Source: Climacteris rufus (taxonomy: Eukaryota; Chordata; Aves; Passeriformes; Climacteridae). Taken from it: DNA of 64,000 bases. The position numbers and the translations under genes were made by a program. This document shows, one piece after another, positions 1 to 13,286 of this stretch (position 1 is the stretch's first letter; each line of letters opens with the position of its first letter). Location: the NCBI GenBank assembly GCA_013398175.1, contig VZRZ01008701.1, positions 343,557 through 407,556 on the forward strand. The letters are read 5' to 3'. Under the pieces are notes generated by a model, which saw only the letters and a program-made list of their open reading frames with translations, was not told the DNA's origin and did not search any database.

Positions 1-3000
1 GCCCATGTCAGGTCATCATCCCTGCAATGCTCCTTACTTGGGCTGTCATCAGGAATCCAGTCCCTCTTGTTTGGAAGGGAAGCTCCTTTGTCTGTGAATG
101 CTGAAACATATGTACTAACACAAACAGCTGCTTATTTTAATGAATGTAGGGTCAGTAATGTGATCTAGAGCAAATACTTGAAGCAAGTTGTTGTTGAAAT
201 CCCAGTATTTTGCTGTTGAACAACACAAATCAGGGAATTGTCTGCTTCAGAAGAAGGTAGAATCATACACCAGGTACATTAAATATGCTTTTTGAACAGG
301 GTCTTCTGTATCACTGGGCTGTCCTAGCACCTTGTCACAGGACTGGAGGCAGAGCACAAAGACATGAGTCAGTTTCTACCGTGTGCAACAAAAAGAATTT
401 GGTAGAAGGGAATTTGAGAGAAAAGCTAACTGGGAAGAAGATTCTGTGATAGGAAAGTGGATCCCAGTGGTAAATAAGAGACTCACAGTCTTTATTTGGC
501 ATAGTTCCATTATTCTTTACATTCAAAAAGGGATAATTTTGAAAACACTGTTGCAGGTGAACATTCCCTGCAATTCCAACAGCAATTATAGGTATGACTC
601 TGACATAAAGCTATTTCTTGGCCACTGTGCTTCGTTGTTCTAATAAAGTTACTAGGAAAAAAAAACAAAACAAGTGAAAAAATTATCTTCCTCAGATCAA
701 TAACTTCTTTGAAAATAACAGCTGTGTATAGGCAAGAGCTACTATATTTTTAAGAACACTCATATTCTTTCAGGCAGCTGGAAAGGTTATTCCTACAAGT
801 TCTGAATTTGAGATAATCATCTTCACCAGCCACATGAACAGGCCCTGTCTGGAGACAATATCTTTAGCCTACTTTTCTCCCAGGAACGTGTTTGAGTGTG
901 GTTTTTGGTTTGGTAGTGGAGTTCTCTGATGTGTATCAACTGAAACATAGGAGTGTTTTTTTTATCACCATCATTTGTAGATGTGGTCCAAGTTAGCATT
1001 GGGTGAATGTACTACCTGCAAAACGAAATATGAATAAATTCACCTGCTTACTTGGAACTCCTGTTATTCAGGAGCTCAATCTTTTTCTCAGGCCTTTCAC
1101 TCCATTAACATGTGAAGTACCTTTAGTGCATTGTATATGCAGATGTAATTTAATAATGACTTTTTCTTTGACTGGGAGCAATGAAATCCCACTGTTTTGA
1201 AGTGGAATAGATTGCAGCCATGTAGCATGTTGAATTGCAGTCAGGGATCACGACATCCTCAGCATGCAACAAAAAAAAGCCTTTTAGATGACATCCAAGG
1301 TGATCTTTCGAGTTGCTGCTCCCTGGATATGCCCTTCAGGAATGGAAAAGAAGAAAGGTAGGGAATCAGTGAATGATGAGGAAATGGTGCTACAAGGTGC
1401 TGTTCACCTACTGCTCCCCAGTTCTTTGTCTCTCCCACAAAGCTTTCCTGGAGATTCTCCTGCCATTTGCTAGAGCTGACAGCCACTCCTGCTGGGCTAC
1501 TGCAACAGAGACAAACTCAGAGTAACCCCTGTTAAGAACTGCTGTGTTTGGAGAAAGAGAAAGATGATAGTTCTTCTGATTTAGTTCTTTGGTGGAACAA
1601 GTTATGTCTGAGTCTGGCAGAGCTCCTGAGTTTTTGGCATGAAACTTTGCTTTATCCCCTTACCGTTGTCATTCTTCTGTTCCCAGCATTGCACCAGCTG
1701 ACAAACCCCCAAGCTAACATGCATGGAAGTGCCAAGGGAATACTGAGGAGACACCATCTTGTCTTTTTTGACACAACCCTCTGCATTTTGGCTGTATTGG
1801 TAAAATCCTCTTCAATGCAGTGAAAGTTGATTGTGCCCTGAAGATAGGGATGAAGATCTAGAATGAGTTATTTTATGTTTCTTCAATAGAAACTTGCAGG
1901 AAATAAATAGACAGGACATATCAAGCAAGGGGATTCATTTTAAGACAAATAAATGTCTGCATTTTGTGAGGCTACAAAAGTAACTTGAGATTTTCTTCTA
2001 TGGGAGCCCAGAAACTGAGAGAGCACAGCACAGACAGCTGATGTCTAGTCTTTTGTTCTTTGGAGCTGAACCTAAGACCTCCAGTTTCAAAAATAAGTAT
2101 TGATTTTGGATATCCAACTTGAAACTCCTTAAAAGTAGCACATTTTAAAAAGCAGTAGTAGATTGAAGGAGGTGGTCCCTCAATTTCTGCAAATCAGGCC
2201 TTTACTAAGTGGCTGAAGTTACTCACTTTGGAGTGTTTAGATGAGTAAAGGCTGATGGCAGAAGGCAAGTGCACTACAAGTAATCACAAAGCACCTCTTA
2301 TGTGTGTTGTATATTTGTGCTTAGTCCTGCAATCATAAGTATTTTCAAGCCATATTAGTACAGAAATAAAATATTAGTATTGTTGCGTGTTTTATTGTGA
2401 AACCTTTCCTCATTTTGCATCACAAAAGTGAACAAAATTGTGTTCAGTCATTTCCAAACACTTCTCCTCAAGCACCAAATAATGCATGAAAACAATATAT
2501 ACAATATTTTTAACATAAATGTTGCAAGAAACTCAAAGAATGAATATGTTACATTTGAAAGAACTTTGCTTCATTAAATTGGTAAGTCATTTAACTGACA
2601 AAAAGGTAGATTATTGGAAATTTGAATTATTTGAAACGGGAAAGACATTTTACATATTGTAACTTTTTAATGATATTCTGCTGTGTAATAGGAGTCCATA
2701 ATTATCTGTCAAAGCCACTGACTTACCTTTTTTTTCCCCAAAGCTACTCCATAAAAAAGTGCTACTGTCATAATAGCTATTCTACTTTTCTCTGTGAAGT
2801 TGGAAGAATAATAGGTATTGAATATAATTCTATAGAATCAGCTTCTGTAGGGCTAAAACAGGTGTTTAACTGGAAAAGAGCAATATTTAAAAAGGATTAA
2901 AATTGAAACAGGAAGTATTTTATGCCAAAAATATTGTGCTTAAGGTTGCTTATCATCTTAGAGTTGATGTTTCAGACAAAGGTTTGCTTTCATTCGGGTG

Positions 3001-5099
3001 GGATGATTTCTGTATCTTATTATCCTTTCAAATACCTACATAGAAATGTTAGAAAGCCCAGCCAAATGGCTGGACACACCCCTTATTTTGGCAATTTTGT
3101 GAAAGTGACACCTGGACAAACATCTGGGCAGCCGAATCTGTCAGTGGTAGTGAAAGTCAGCCAGAAAGGTCAAAAATGCTGTAGACAATTGTAATACTTT
3201 GATTTAATCATATGTTTAGTTTAAAGCTCTGGGGCAGGCTGGTTCAAAGAAATGCAGTGAACATGAGTGGGAATTTGATAAGGTGGAGAAATGAAGACAA
3301 TCCATGGAGAAGGTCCTGTTTTAACCTGTCATTGGCAGAATTTAAGTGTTGTCCTTTAGCTGCCCGGTCATGTCAACTCACGCCATGGGTGTCTCAGGGT
3401 GAAGAATGCAGGTCCTACCACAGGCAGGTGGGTGTGCAGCTGTGGGGCTGGGGCCTGCCAGCTTCTCCTTGATGGCTTTTAATGTCTGGGGAGGCTTGTT
3501 TCAATATAGTACCAGAGTTTGAAAAATTTACTCTCTGAAAAGTCGGGGATGACTTTTCTGTGCCCAGCTCTGGTGGCAGGTTCTGTTCCTTCAACTTCCT
3601 CCCATAGTCATGAACCATTATGTTTTAAGGCACAGCAGAGCTGGAGGCAAAGAGGCTGAGATGGTGGTTTTGCTTTGTCACCATAAAACTACTTGAAGTC
3701 CACAACGAATTGCAAACTTGTTGGCCTTCAACTCTCGCTGTCTTTATATGATGGAAGCTTCTTCAGAGCTGAAGAAACATCAGAGAGCACAGAACACGTC
3801 CAGACTGTCCTACCTTCCCTGCACCATCCTGTATGCCTCAATAGTCACTAAAACCTCCATCATGGCTTATTCTGCTCCACCAAGATGTTCCTTTCTAACC
3901 TCAAACACCATTTGGCTAAACCGTGATGCCACGTGTGATACCTGTGAAGCAGCAATAAGTAATTTACCTTTACCTTGCTTACTGTTGTCAAGACTCTTGT
4001 TATTTTTTGATTAGCAGAGTAGTTTTTCATATTGTAGGTAAGGGGGTGAAATGAGTGGTTTTGCACAAGAAATAGATGTGATTGCTTTAATAAGGAATTT
4101 CACATTATTTCATCTTTGGCAAACCATGTGACATTTGATGAAGACCACAGCCCAGGCCTGAGATCTGACCATTTTTTACATTTTTGATAGAATTTGATTA
4201 TAAATTAAAACCAAAGGGGAAATGGAGTCTAAAAGGGATGCTCTTTATAGAGCAAAAGAGTAAAGCAGATGCTAAGAAGGAAAAGGCTGTCACAGAAGAG
4301 AAAAATACATCCTGTGCTAATGTTTAGGTTGGTCTCTGCAGGCACTGCACCCCTTTGCTGGGCGACTTGTTTCAGTGCATGACAGATGAGTGGAACTTCA
4401 TCTTGACACTGAAAGTGGCCTGGATACAGTGCCTGATCAGAGACCTGATTTGGGCTTAGCTGAGTAATGTCAAGACCATCTTTCCTTCTGCTGTATGTTT
4501 GAATACTGGCATTTTGGTTGGACCGAAAACTGAACTGCTAGGAGACCTTTTTACTCTGACCTGCTCTTTTGATGTCAGAGATGATGTCAGCAGCTTGGCC
4601 ACTGAGTTGTCACAGCTGGGCACAATGTACTGGCAGAGCTGCTTACGTGGAATTCACTCCTCTTGTTTCCCACAGACACAGCAGGTACGTTCCCCTCCTC
4701 TTGTTGCACAGCACAGTACACTACAAGTAGACAGTCCGATTCCAGCAAAACTCTGCATGACTAAGGCAGCAGTAATCTTGCTCTTAATTAGCAAAGTTGT
4801 TCTACCATGGAGTTACTCATGGAAGGGGAGGCTTCTGTAATCAGGATGTCTATTTTGAGTTATGTGCTGTGATGGCTTACTGGTAAGAAGGGAAATCAGT
4901 TCAACTTTTGAACAGATGTGATGTTGTGAACGTGCCACATGTCCCAAGAGCTTGGCTCCTGCTTCCCAGCATCCCCAATGGCATGTTACGCTTTCCTTCA
5001 TAGGGTGACAACCATGTTTCAAATACTTCCATCCCAGCTGTTAAATTTCTGGAGGTCATGACTTTCAAACCAGCCAAGCAAGTGGACATTCCCCTTTGA
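1..5099. other. Unique non-coding DNA, no gene seen
   Basis: About 5 kb of AT-rich, CpG-poor unique sequence. The longest stop-free stretch is 113 codons at 4499-4840 on the plus strand. It has no recognisable motif, no convincing splice sites at its borders and no resemblance to a known family. There is a short A-rich run near 656-675. I see no interspersed repeat that I can name. It is compatible with an intron or intergenic desert. Confidence 0.7.
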
Positions 5100-5350
5100 G
5101 ATGGGCGTCTGATTGGCGCACAGATTCATTTGCATGAGTTTTCAGTTTTCAACAGGTGGCACTAAAGAGCCAATAAATGATTCTATTCCCAGTCTCCAGC
5201 GTGCAAACTCCTGGGCAGGCACTTTTATGTGTGTTTATCTGTTTAAATATGGCATTATAATTCCGACATAATTAGTCATCTAATTGAATTGCATGACCAC
5301 ATCCATCCAAGACATTTGCATGTACAATTAATTAGGATTTATCTAAAAGC
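5100..5350. promoter_or_regulatory. Candidate distal enhancer (motif cluster)
   Basis: A 250-base block with an unusual density of complete transcription-factor motifs. Two perfect POU octamers ATTTGCAT lie at 5128-5135 and 5314-5321. A homeodomain core TAATTA is at 5269-5274, followed by further TAAT/ATTA cores at 5281-5284 and 5327-5334. A CTCF-like core CAGGTGGCAC is at 5153-5162. A CTTTGA (TCF/LEF-type) motif is at the left edge and an ATTGG (inverted CCAAT) just after it. No open frame of interest crosses it. Octamer plus homeodomain grammar is typical of conserved developmental enhancers in birds and mammals. That it is a working enhancer is inference from motifs only, since conservation could not be tested. 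Confidence 0.35.
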
Positions 5351-6225
5351 ACTCTTTTTGTTCTCTGTTTCCTACAAGTTAGATTACTCATGGATGGATT
5401 AGATGCTGATTTCATTTAGAAAGTGTCACAATACATATTCCTGGAGAAAAATAAGTCTGCAGAAGTGGTAAGCAACAGACCAGCAAAGAGTTCTTTTTCT
5501 TTTTCTTTCTGTTTTTATAATGCTACCAAAGGACGATGCTGTAGAGCATGGCCTATAAAGCCAGACTTGCTCTAGTGCTAGAGAAGTAAAAGTCTGTAGC
5601 ATCTTCTTCAGACTTCTTCATTTTAACAGAAGTAAGACTTAAAAGAACAGATTGGATTTGCCCATGCTACTAGGTTTCAATCTTCTTCCAGCCTAATTTT
5701 TACTTAAAACTTACATGTTCCCAGTGGTTGCAATACATTTGTCAACTTGAATTCTTGGGAAATAATGGACAGAAAAAGAAACTACTCAAGATGTCATTGC
5801 AAAACTGCCTTGATCTCATGCAAAACATTTTCATCCATCTCAGCTGCAGGAGCAAATGGAGACCTACCTGTTCTGCTATGACGAATGTGAACTAAAATAC
5901 TATGAATGGTCCAGAAGCAAAAAAGGAGCTTTGAAGAGGTGTCCAAACTGATGACAATGAACGAAAATTCCTCAGAATTGTGAAGGACAACACGGCTTTG
6001 GTTTCTTAATTGTTTAACAACACTTTTTTTTTCTTCACAGCTTATGTGCTTGCTTCATAATTGGCTGCTACAGGACAGTGAAGTTCTTCTTTCACTTTAA
6101 TTTTGCCATCCAGTTTCAACCAGTGCAGGATGTACTGGGTCACTTCCAGAAGAATAAGCACAATTAAAGAAAAGCTTTGAAACCACAGCTGAGAGAACTG
6201 TGAAGAATTATAAATACAGCTGTCA

Positions 6226-6252
6226 AAAATAAACAAACAAACAAACCAACCA
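6226..6252. repeat. (CAAA)n simple repeat
   Basis: A short run of AAAC/CAAA units starting in AAATAAAC and degrading into CAACCAACC at its right end. It is a slippage-type microsatellite or the A-rich end of an unrecognisable element. No target duplication was seen. Confidence 0.8.
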
Positions 6253-6632
6253 AGATAGTTCATTTTGCAACTAAATATATCGCCTTTCAGTCCTGGAGCT
6301 TAGAGAACAATTTGATTCTGAAAACCATTTAGAGAAGAGGGAAAATGGTACCAAGATATTATGTGGTTAGAAACAATTTCACAAGTAGGGTAGAGCACAC
6401 TATCGTGGCAACACTGCAGTGTGAAAGGGAGGAGCAGGCCAGCATTCCACATTTCTGGGCAGTCTTTGAAGTGACCTTTGCTTTGCAACTCTTTCTTTTA
6501 AACAAATTATCTCCTGTACCTCCTCTATGAGCTCTCTTAGTGCACAGCTTCTCAGAGGCCTTTTGTTCCCTGAATGGCTTGTGGTGGGGGAAGTAGTAGA
6601 CTGGTTTAAAATTGTTTCTCCCTGAGGTCTCT

Positions 6633-6691
6633 CTTTTCTCTTTTCTTCTACTCCAAATTCCTTTTTTCTTTTCTTTCTTTTTTTTTTTTCT
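6633..6691. repeat. Polypyrimidine tract (T/C-rich)
   Basis: Nearly uninterrupted C/T sequence on the plus strand ending in TTTTTTTTTC-TTGTAG. The last bases mimic a splice acceptor, but no open exon-like frame follows. Read on the minus strand it encodes the Lys/Arg-rich stretch of a spurious open frame. Purine/pyrimidine tracts of this kind can form H-DNA, which is a structural inference only. Confidence 0.75.
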
Positions 6692-7122
6692 TGTAGGTGG
6701 GTATATTCTATCAAGGTTTTCTTCTTTTACAAACCCCCCCCTAAACTTCCAGAGGAGTAAACAGTGAGTCCCTGGAGGGGCATGCTGGCTGCTGATCACA
6801 TCTTTAGCAAGTATTTCTGCTCGGGGTGTTTCTCACTGTTACTGTTTTTAGCATCCTATTAGAGTTAGGCCAAATGGATTTTCTACTGGCGGAAGTACCC
6901 ACTGTCTGTCAGAAACAGGTTTGGTTTTTCTTCATCTCAGAAAGTTAGTGGAAGGAGGTTTCTTCCCATAGTTTATAAGGTATCAGCAAGTACTGTTCAT
7001 ACAATGTATTTCTGATTGCAATGTGCTTCACTTCAGCCTGGCCCTTACTTTTAAGTGCTTTGTTGAACAGAATGCAAGCAGGCTCAACTCTTTGCTGAAC
7101 TGCAGATGAAAGAACTGCAGCC

Positions 7123-7160
7123 AGACACACACGTGTGTGCAGTGTGAGTGTGTGTCTGTA
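7123..7160. repeat. (AC)n/(GT)n mixed dinucleotide tract
   Basis: An ACACACAC run passes through an ACGTGTGTG junction into GTGTGAGTGTGTGTC, so the alternating purine/pyrimidine character continues across the tract while the strand sense flips. It is a short degenerate microsatellite. Confidence 0.7.
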
Positions 7161-8996
7161 TTTAAGCTGTGACAAATGATGGACAGTACTGTGTCTGACA
7201 GATATATATTTGAGGGATGATTATAGCTAGAGCAGAATTAGAAGAAATAGTTGAGAGGTTGGAACAAAATGAAAAGAAAAGGATTAGAAGGAAATTAATC
7301 TTCCTTAATGTCTAGGTCATTTAAAATTCAACAAGTGAGAGTTTTGTAATGTAGTGTAAGGCACAATTTTTGAGCGGCCCAGAGGGTATTGAAGCAGTCT
7401 CCTAACAACCTGCTCTCTTTCTACTTTGTAAAACCATCTGAGCAACACACTGTCCTCCCACCTACTGAAAATCTGCTTTTCTCAATTAATTTTATAGGAT
7501 AAAGTCATCCCTTGCAGATAATTTTTTTTCCCCTAAATACACTGTTGTGTATAAAAACTGAGCTTCATGACCTTGGTGGAAATGCTTGTTTGTGACTTGG
7601 GGGTGCACTCTGCCAGTAGCCAATTCCCCTCTGATGGTGACAGATGCAGCAGTGTTAATGACATGTAATATACTGTATGTGGCTTTAGATGCTCCACAAA
7701 AACATGAAAGGTCCAGAATCACATCCATATTTCAACAACCCGACAAAGCTTCCGCTGAAATAGTGGCCTATAATTCAAGCATCTGATAAATGTTTGTAAG
7801 ACTCTAACAAGCAGAAAGTCAGGAAACTACACCTATGAAACATTTTTAAAAGATATAAAAATTGTAACACCAAGCTTAATTTTTTTAACTAGTTGGCTCC
7901 TACTTTGTTGCCGACTAAAAGGTTTGAAGTTCTGAGAGTTAAACATGTAACATTTAAATTCGCCTGAAAAAAAAAATTGAGAGGTTTTACTTTAACAACA
8001 ATTTGTTATCTCTGCCGTTTAAAAGGCAAGTAAGGCAATAATTCCCCAGGTGTTGACTGGTGAGAGGTCAAATTGCTGGAAATAGATGGATGCTGAAAAC
8101 CAGATGAGAAGAAGGGGAAGTCAGTAGTGTCTTTGCTAAAACCTAATTAGGAAATAGCATCTTTTCCTCTGCTCTGGAAGGAGCAGAAACTATCAGTGAA
8201 ATATCAGCAAACAGTTTGGCATCTTCAAAGATATTAATTAAGTAAAATTTGGAAAGTACTTTGAAGATGAAAAATGGTAGGGAGTGCTAAGTATCACTAT
8301 TAGCAGGACCAATGTGTCAACTGATGTTGTCTGTCTGTGTAGTATTGGCTGAACACTTGGGTAATTAAGGTCAAATGAACAGCCCCGCCTGGACAATTTA
8401 TTGGCTAAAGTGGGTCTCGTTTCTGGCTGCAGCAAGATGTGGTATCTGAGCAACTCACAGGCCTGGAAAGTGAACGTCAAACATATTTCATGGCCTCACA
8501 AACCACCAGTAGCAATAGCTGTTTCTTATTTTGTGGGTCTGTCTTATACTCACCAGATACCAGGGCAGCTTTTCATAACATTTAGCAGTTTCTAAACTAG
8601 TGATTATTAGTTTGACATCATACCTGCCCTCATTAAAGTCTTGCATGCCTTCCTGGATGAAGACAATACCTCATTCTCCAGATCTAATTTTTCCAGCTTA
8701 CTAATATGTTAGTACTAAAGCATTTATGGAATTAATTTGGCAAAGGTTGAGGTAGCGAAGGATTGCTTTTGCTGACCAGGAGATGCTATTCAAACCTCTA
8801 TCTAGAGTCTGCAAGTACTCTTCAGACCCTGAGCTATTACTCTGTGAGAAATTGTCATGGACTGAACCCAATTAGCTACAATTTCCAGGATGTAAAATAA
8901 AGATACCGTAAGTTTTTGCTGTACTTTTGCTCTACCAAATGGACATTACATAAATAACAATTAATTTACTAAGTTTCAATCTTTATTTTTACTCAC

Positions 8997-9181
8997 CTTA
9001 GTAAAATGCCCAGAGAGTACAGCTCAGAACACCTGCAGATGTTCAGTCAAACTACGGGTGACAGGAGCTCAGAGGGGCTGCTCCCCTCAGCAATGGGAAC
9101 AAAGTCTGGTGCAACATGGCCAGGAAAGCAAACAGGTCTCACAGCCCAAGATCCAGGGAGCATGGTCATGCATACATCCCA
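8997..9181 (-). other. Candidate minus-strand exon, low confidence
   Basis: On the minus strand an acceptor-like site (CTGTGTCTTTTTAG) precedes the block and a donor-like site (AAG followed by GTGAGT) ends it. One frame is open for about 45 codons from the acceptor before a TGA. A second frame is also open for much of that length, so the openness may only reflect GC content. The acceptor lies about 20 bases downstream, on the minus strand, of the tail of the CR1 at 9203-9395. No protein family is recognisable. It could be an exon of a non-coding transcript, or chance. Confidence 0.12.
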
Positions 9182-9202
9182 CTAAAAAGACACAGGTTTC
9201 TC

Positions 9203-9395
9203 AAATCATAGAATTGTAGAATGTTTTGGGTGGGAAGGGACCTTAAAAATCATCCTGCCATGGGCAGAGGCACCTTCCACTAGACCAGGTTGCTCAAAGC
9301 TCCATCCCAACCTGGCCTTGAACACTTCCAGTGATGGGGCAGCCACAGCTTCTCTGGGCAACCTGTTCCGGTGTTTCACCAGTCTCAGACATTTC
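9203..9395 (-). mobile_element. CR1 LINE, 3' end fragment
   Basis: The left edge carries the avian CR1 tail in reverse (ATCATAGAATTGTAGAAT), followed by the conserved GGGTGGGAAGGGACCTT block. The minus-strand translation keeps the end of the CR1 reverse-transcriptase polyprotein, with readable segments such as NRLPREAV and SLEVFKARLGW. The element is heavily 5'-truncated, as most CR1 copies are, and has a small internal deletion after the AAAATCAT block. The tail shows a few substitutions, so it is not a very recent insertion. Confidence 0.93.
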
Positions 9396-12300
9396 AAATG
9401 TTTGGTTCTATTGGAAAACCAAGTTTAGTGGCAGCTAAAACTGTCCCACATAACAGTTCAGAATGCAGGAGGAGCACTGGTACCTGAACTTTCAGTGTCA
9501 GCTGTGAGAGCCAGTAACAGTAGATGATATTATCTGACTGAAAAGACTTTAATCAGCTGAGAAGTTGTTGCAGATACTTCACTACAGCTGTAGTTGTTTG
9601 CTTCCATCTATATATAATGCCAGGACAATGTGGAGAAGTTTAGCTCAGTGGAACCACCTGCTTGACTTTGTGAGCAGTTGTTTTGTCTTTGGGCTGCAGA
9701 CTGGGACTTCCAGTTAATATCTGAGAAGGTATTCCAGATCATTCCTTTTTGTTAAATGCTTTTCTGTTTTAATTTTTTTTAAATGGCAAAAATGTCCCAT
9801 TTCAGGTAGAACAGCACCCGAGGAGCTTCACTGAGGTGGATTCAGGCAGAATGAAAACCATTCAGGCAGAATGAAACCAAACTCCTCTGATAATGAACAA
9901 AAAGCTAAATCAAGCCACCTTTCAAATACTTTTTTTTTGTTTTTAGTCTAAATACACTGTCATCCAATTAATACTGCAAAGGTGACCTGTGCATTCCTAT
10001 CTTCTGTAAAAATTCCGAAGTGTTAGATGCCATGGAACTCAAGGGAAACAAGGAGGGAGCAGGCCTGCCTGTGTTAGTTATGACAGTTCTGCGCACAAAA
10101 AACCTGATAAGAATATCACTAGTGGCCAATAACGCAAACTAAGCTGCCTTGAGATATACCTAGAAGGACAGCTTTCCATTTAGCATATCTTGCTGATTGA
10201 ATCCAAAGCAATCCCTCAGAGCAAAGCAAGTGCAGAGCACAAGACCATAAAGCTGGAAGTCCTTTCATAGAGTTTTAGCCAAAGAATTACAGAGAAAACT
10301 TGTGCATCCTGGAAGAGGCAGTGAAAAAGGCTGCTGGGAGTCCTGTCACCATGCTTCTTTCCTCTTTGTTCTGCACCTGAACGGATGCACAGCAGGGTAC
10401 CTTCCACACAAGCAGACTTCAGATGCCTACGTTTAAAAAGCCCTCACTGAGCACTGAATTTTGGATCCATATTTTAGATCTCAGGATATCTTCCTGAGGA
10501 TTATGCCTTCACAGGAGCTGCTCCCCCCCACACCCCCAGCCTGGCTGTCTGAGGGGCACAGCTCTGTTAGGCAGCTCTGAGCACAGAGATGCTCTGGGAT
10601 GCACAGCAGAGCACAGTCCTTATCTCTTCAATGCATATTGAAGATTAAAGCTTGTGGTGCACCTCCTTCTTCCTGCCTGTCCTGGAGGCTCTAGCATGTA
10701 CAGATGAAGGATTTCAGGTCTACACTTTGAATCCTGCTCAAATTGACTTTTGGAGTCTTGATGACTCTTCAGATTTTTTTGTTAAGGGCGTTGGGCTTCT
10801 TTCCATCATAGCTAACTAGGGTGAAGAAGAGAACCTATGCAGAATAAATAAGAATAATTAAACAGGAGGACAGAGCCACTCACTATTAATATCTCCTGTT
10901 GTCTATGTCCTAGTCTCACAGTGAGCTGTACCCAGCAACACAAAGGATCAGTAGCTCATTTAGCTCTTGTCATACCCCAAGGATGAGTCAGTCTATGACT
11001 TAACTAATCTGGCACAATACAATGCCAAGTTTGATCAGACTATTTCAGTGGTTCAGCATTATAGAAAAGAACTAAAGACTAAAAGTGATGTTGACTCAGC
11101 CATTTGGCTCTTGCCAGTGAACATTAGTGATTTTTGAACTGCTTAGATTTCACTTCAAATGAAAATCCATTTAGATAAAGTAATTTACAAGCATTTCTCA
11201 TTTCCATATGAGGTTTGAAGCCTTTGCCACATTGCTACCAAGACAGACAGCTCAGAATGCAGTCATTTGCCTCCGTTTTCTTACCATACACGAATGATTT
11301 TGTCTCACATAATTGCTTGATATCAATACTCAGTGGATATATTTTGACACATGACAGAAGATAATGGAATTTCTCAGGGAGTGGGGAGAAATGGAATATT
11401 CTATTAGGAAGAAGAGGATTTTTGCATTGGATTGATTAAAAATTTTAGCTGGTACATCAAGAATGTTTCATCTCCTCTGATAAATCAAAAATTGCCCAGT
11501 CATAGCTGATAGCAAGATAACAGGCTATTAGCTCCAAGACATTAAGGAAAAATTCCAACTATATTGAAGTCACTGGTAAAACACACATTGATTTGCATGA
11601 GGTGAGAATGTCAAAAGCAGTAATAGCCTAACAAGCACTTCAGCACTTAAATGCAGATTTCACAGGCCATGGTGAAAAACCCAGGTATCTAAACTGAATT
11701 CAGGCTGCAGGGAATCATGACATCATCAGTGCCTAAAGGTTCAGCAGATACTGGGGGATTGGGTCTTTATAGAAAAGTGAAATACTCCCCAAGATGCAGT
11801 TCTGGCTGTCTTTGGACATTGGGGACCTCAGCCAGGTCCACTCTTGCTCTGTCTAAGGGAATCAAACCCATGCAATCCCAAAAAGCACATGGATTATGTA
11901 CACAATAGCTGGTTATATTGGGGCACTCTCTGCTTCTCCTTTTTAACGTATTACTAGAGAAAAAAAATCGCAAAATTAAAGTCTGTATATGTTGGAGGAG
12001 GAGAGATGAGGAGAAAAAAACTGGACATGGAAACTCTAACACAGTGATTGGGAACCATGCAGAGAGAGACCTTAGGTTTGGTTTCTGGCCCCAGAGCTTT
12101 TGCTGGGTGTTGTATTAGGTTCTAGATGAACTATAAAATTGTTCTCACTTCGAGAGTAAGCAATTGAGAGCCTGAAAAGTTACAAAAACTTGTCTGAGAC
12201 CCTACTTTAAGGTGATAGTGAGCTAATGGGAAACCCAGACCCAGTGGTCCTCATTGGCTGGACTTAAGCAGGGTAATGCTGACAGTGTTATTGTAGTATG

Positions 12301-13264
12301 TTCAAAAAGACGGTTCTGAACTATTAACTTGAGACTAAAGAACCCCACGACAGAGTAGTGAAATGATAACTCGGTTAGGGGACATTTTGCAGATGTGTTG
12401 CCTTTTCTTTACAGCCTTCCCAGCCGGTTATGATCTGTCACAGAGCAAGCACTCAGCTGGTATGATGGTGAGCAAAGGGGTAAAGCTCTAAGGTAGGGAG
12501 ATGAATGCTGGAAGAGCAACCCCTGCTTTTTCTTTAAGTAATTATAGCCTTATCTTTATCCTGGCACTCCTCACAGAGCCTACATTTACAAAATGAAATT
12601 GCCTGTGAGGCTGTACACTTTCAGCAAGCCATTTAAAACTGCAGCTCTGAGACAGCTGAGTGCTTGATTCTGGATGGTGCTGGGCAAACCTAGGTGAGAT
12701 GTTGAGGTTTCTACTTTGAGGTATTAAGGGATTTAGCAAAAGATCTATTTGCTCAAATATATGTCTTGTGCTCACTTGAGAGTAGTTGAAAATAGGAAGC
12801 TATCAAAACAGAGGCAAAAATGAATGATCCATAGGCCTCAGTTCTTTGCAAACTTTTATATCTATTTCACAAATCTCAGGACTTTGCCCCAAAGAGATAC
12901 AGTTTAACACTCTGTAGGAATGTCAGGTCAGGAATGTTCCAGTGCTACATTTTAAAGGGAATCACATAGACTGCAAAGGCTGAGGTCTTCATGAGCAAGA
13001 GTTTAATCACTCTGGGGAAGATTCAGCTCACGTATTATGATGTTTAAATATGGGTTTATGTGTGTTCACATAAGGAATCTACTTAAGCTTCCACTCTCAT
13101 CAGTAAAGTTCTAATGTAAAGTCAAGTCAATACAGGGTAAAGAACTACTCAGCTCACCCTGTGTTTGGGACCTATCTGGACCTCCACATCTCTAACGAGG
13201 ATTTGGAACCATAGCATTGGAAACAGATTAGTACTAATTACTCTCAAACAAAATGTGTCATTTA
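9396..13264. other. Unique non-coding DNA, no gene seen
   Basis: About 3.9 kb with only scattered short open frames, the longest 91 codons at 11767-12042 on the minus strand. None resembles a known protein. A short C-rich run occurs near 10524-10538. A small tandem duplication is listed at 9840-9878. No named transposon was identified. Confidence 0.65.
9840..9878. repeat. Two-copy 20-base tandem duplication
   Basis: The unit ATTCAGGCAGAATGAAAACC is followed immediately by a second copy that differs by the loss of one A in its AAAA run. The near-identity suggests a recent local duplication by replication slippage. Confidence 0.9.
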
Positions 13265-13286
13265 GGTGCCTGCAATTTTATGAGAA

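Larger units (their letters stand above)
5351..8996. other. Unique non-coding DNA with simple repeats
   Basis: Apart from the three simple-sequence tracts listed separately (6226-6252, 6633-6691, 7123-7160) this is unique AT-rich sequence. The 146-codon minus-strand open stretch at 6359-6799 owes its length and its Lys-rich run to the polypyrimidine tract at 6.65 kb and is not a gene. I see no named transposable element here. Confidence 0.65.

Noticed and set aside
6638..6700. Pyrimidine tract ending in TTGTAG as a splice acceptor
   Set aside because: No open frame or donor follows, and the tract is a simple repeat.
6359..6799. 146-codon Lys/Arg-rich minus-strand open frame
   Set aside because: Its basic run is just the translation of the polypyrimidine tract at 6633-6691.
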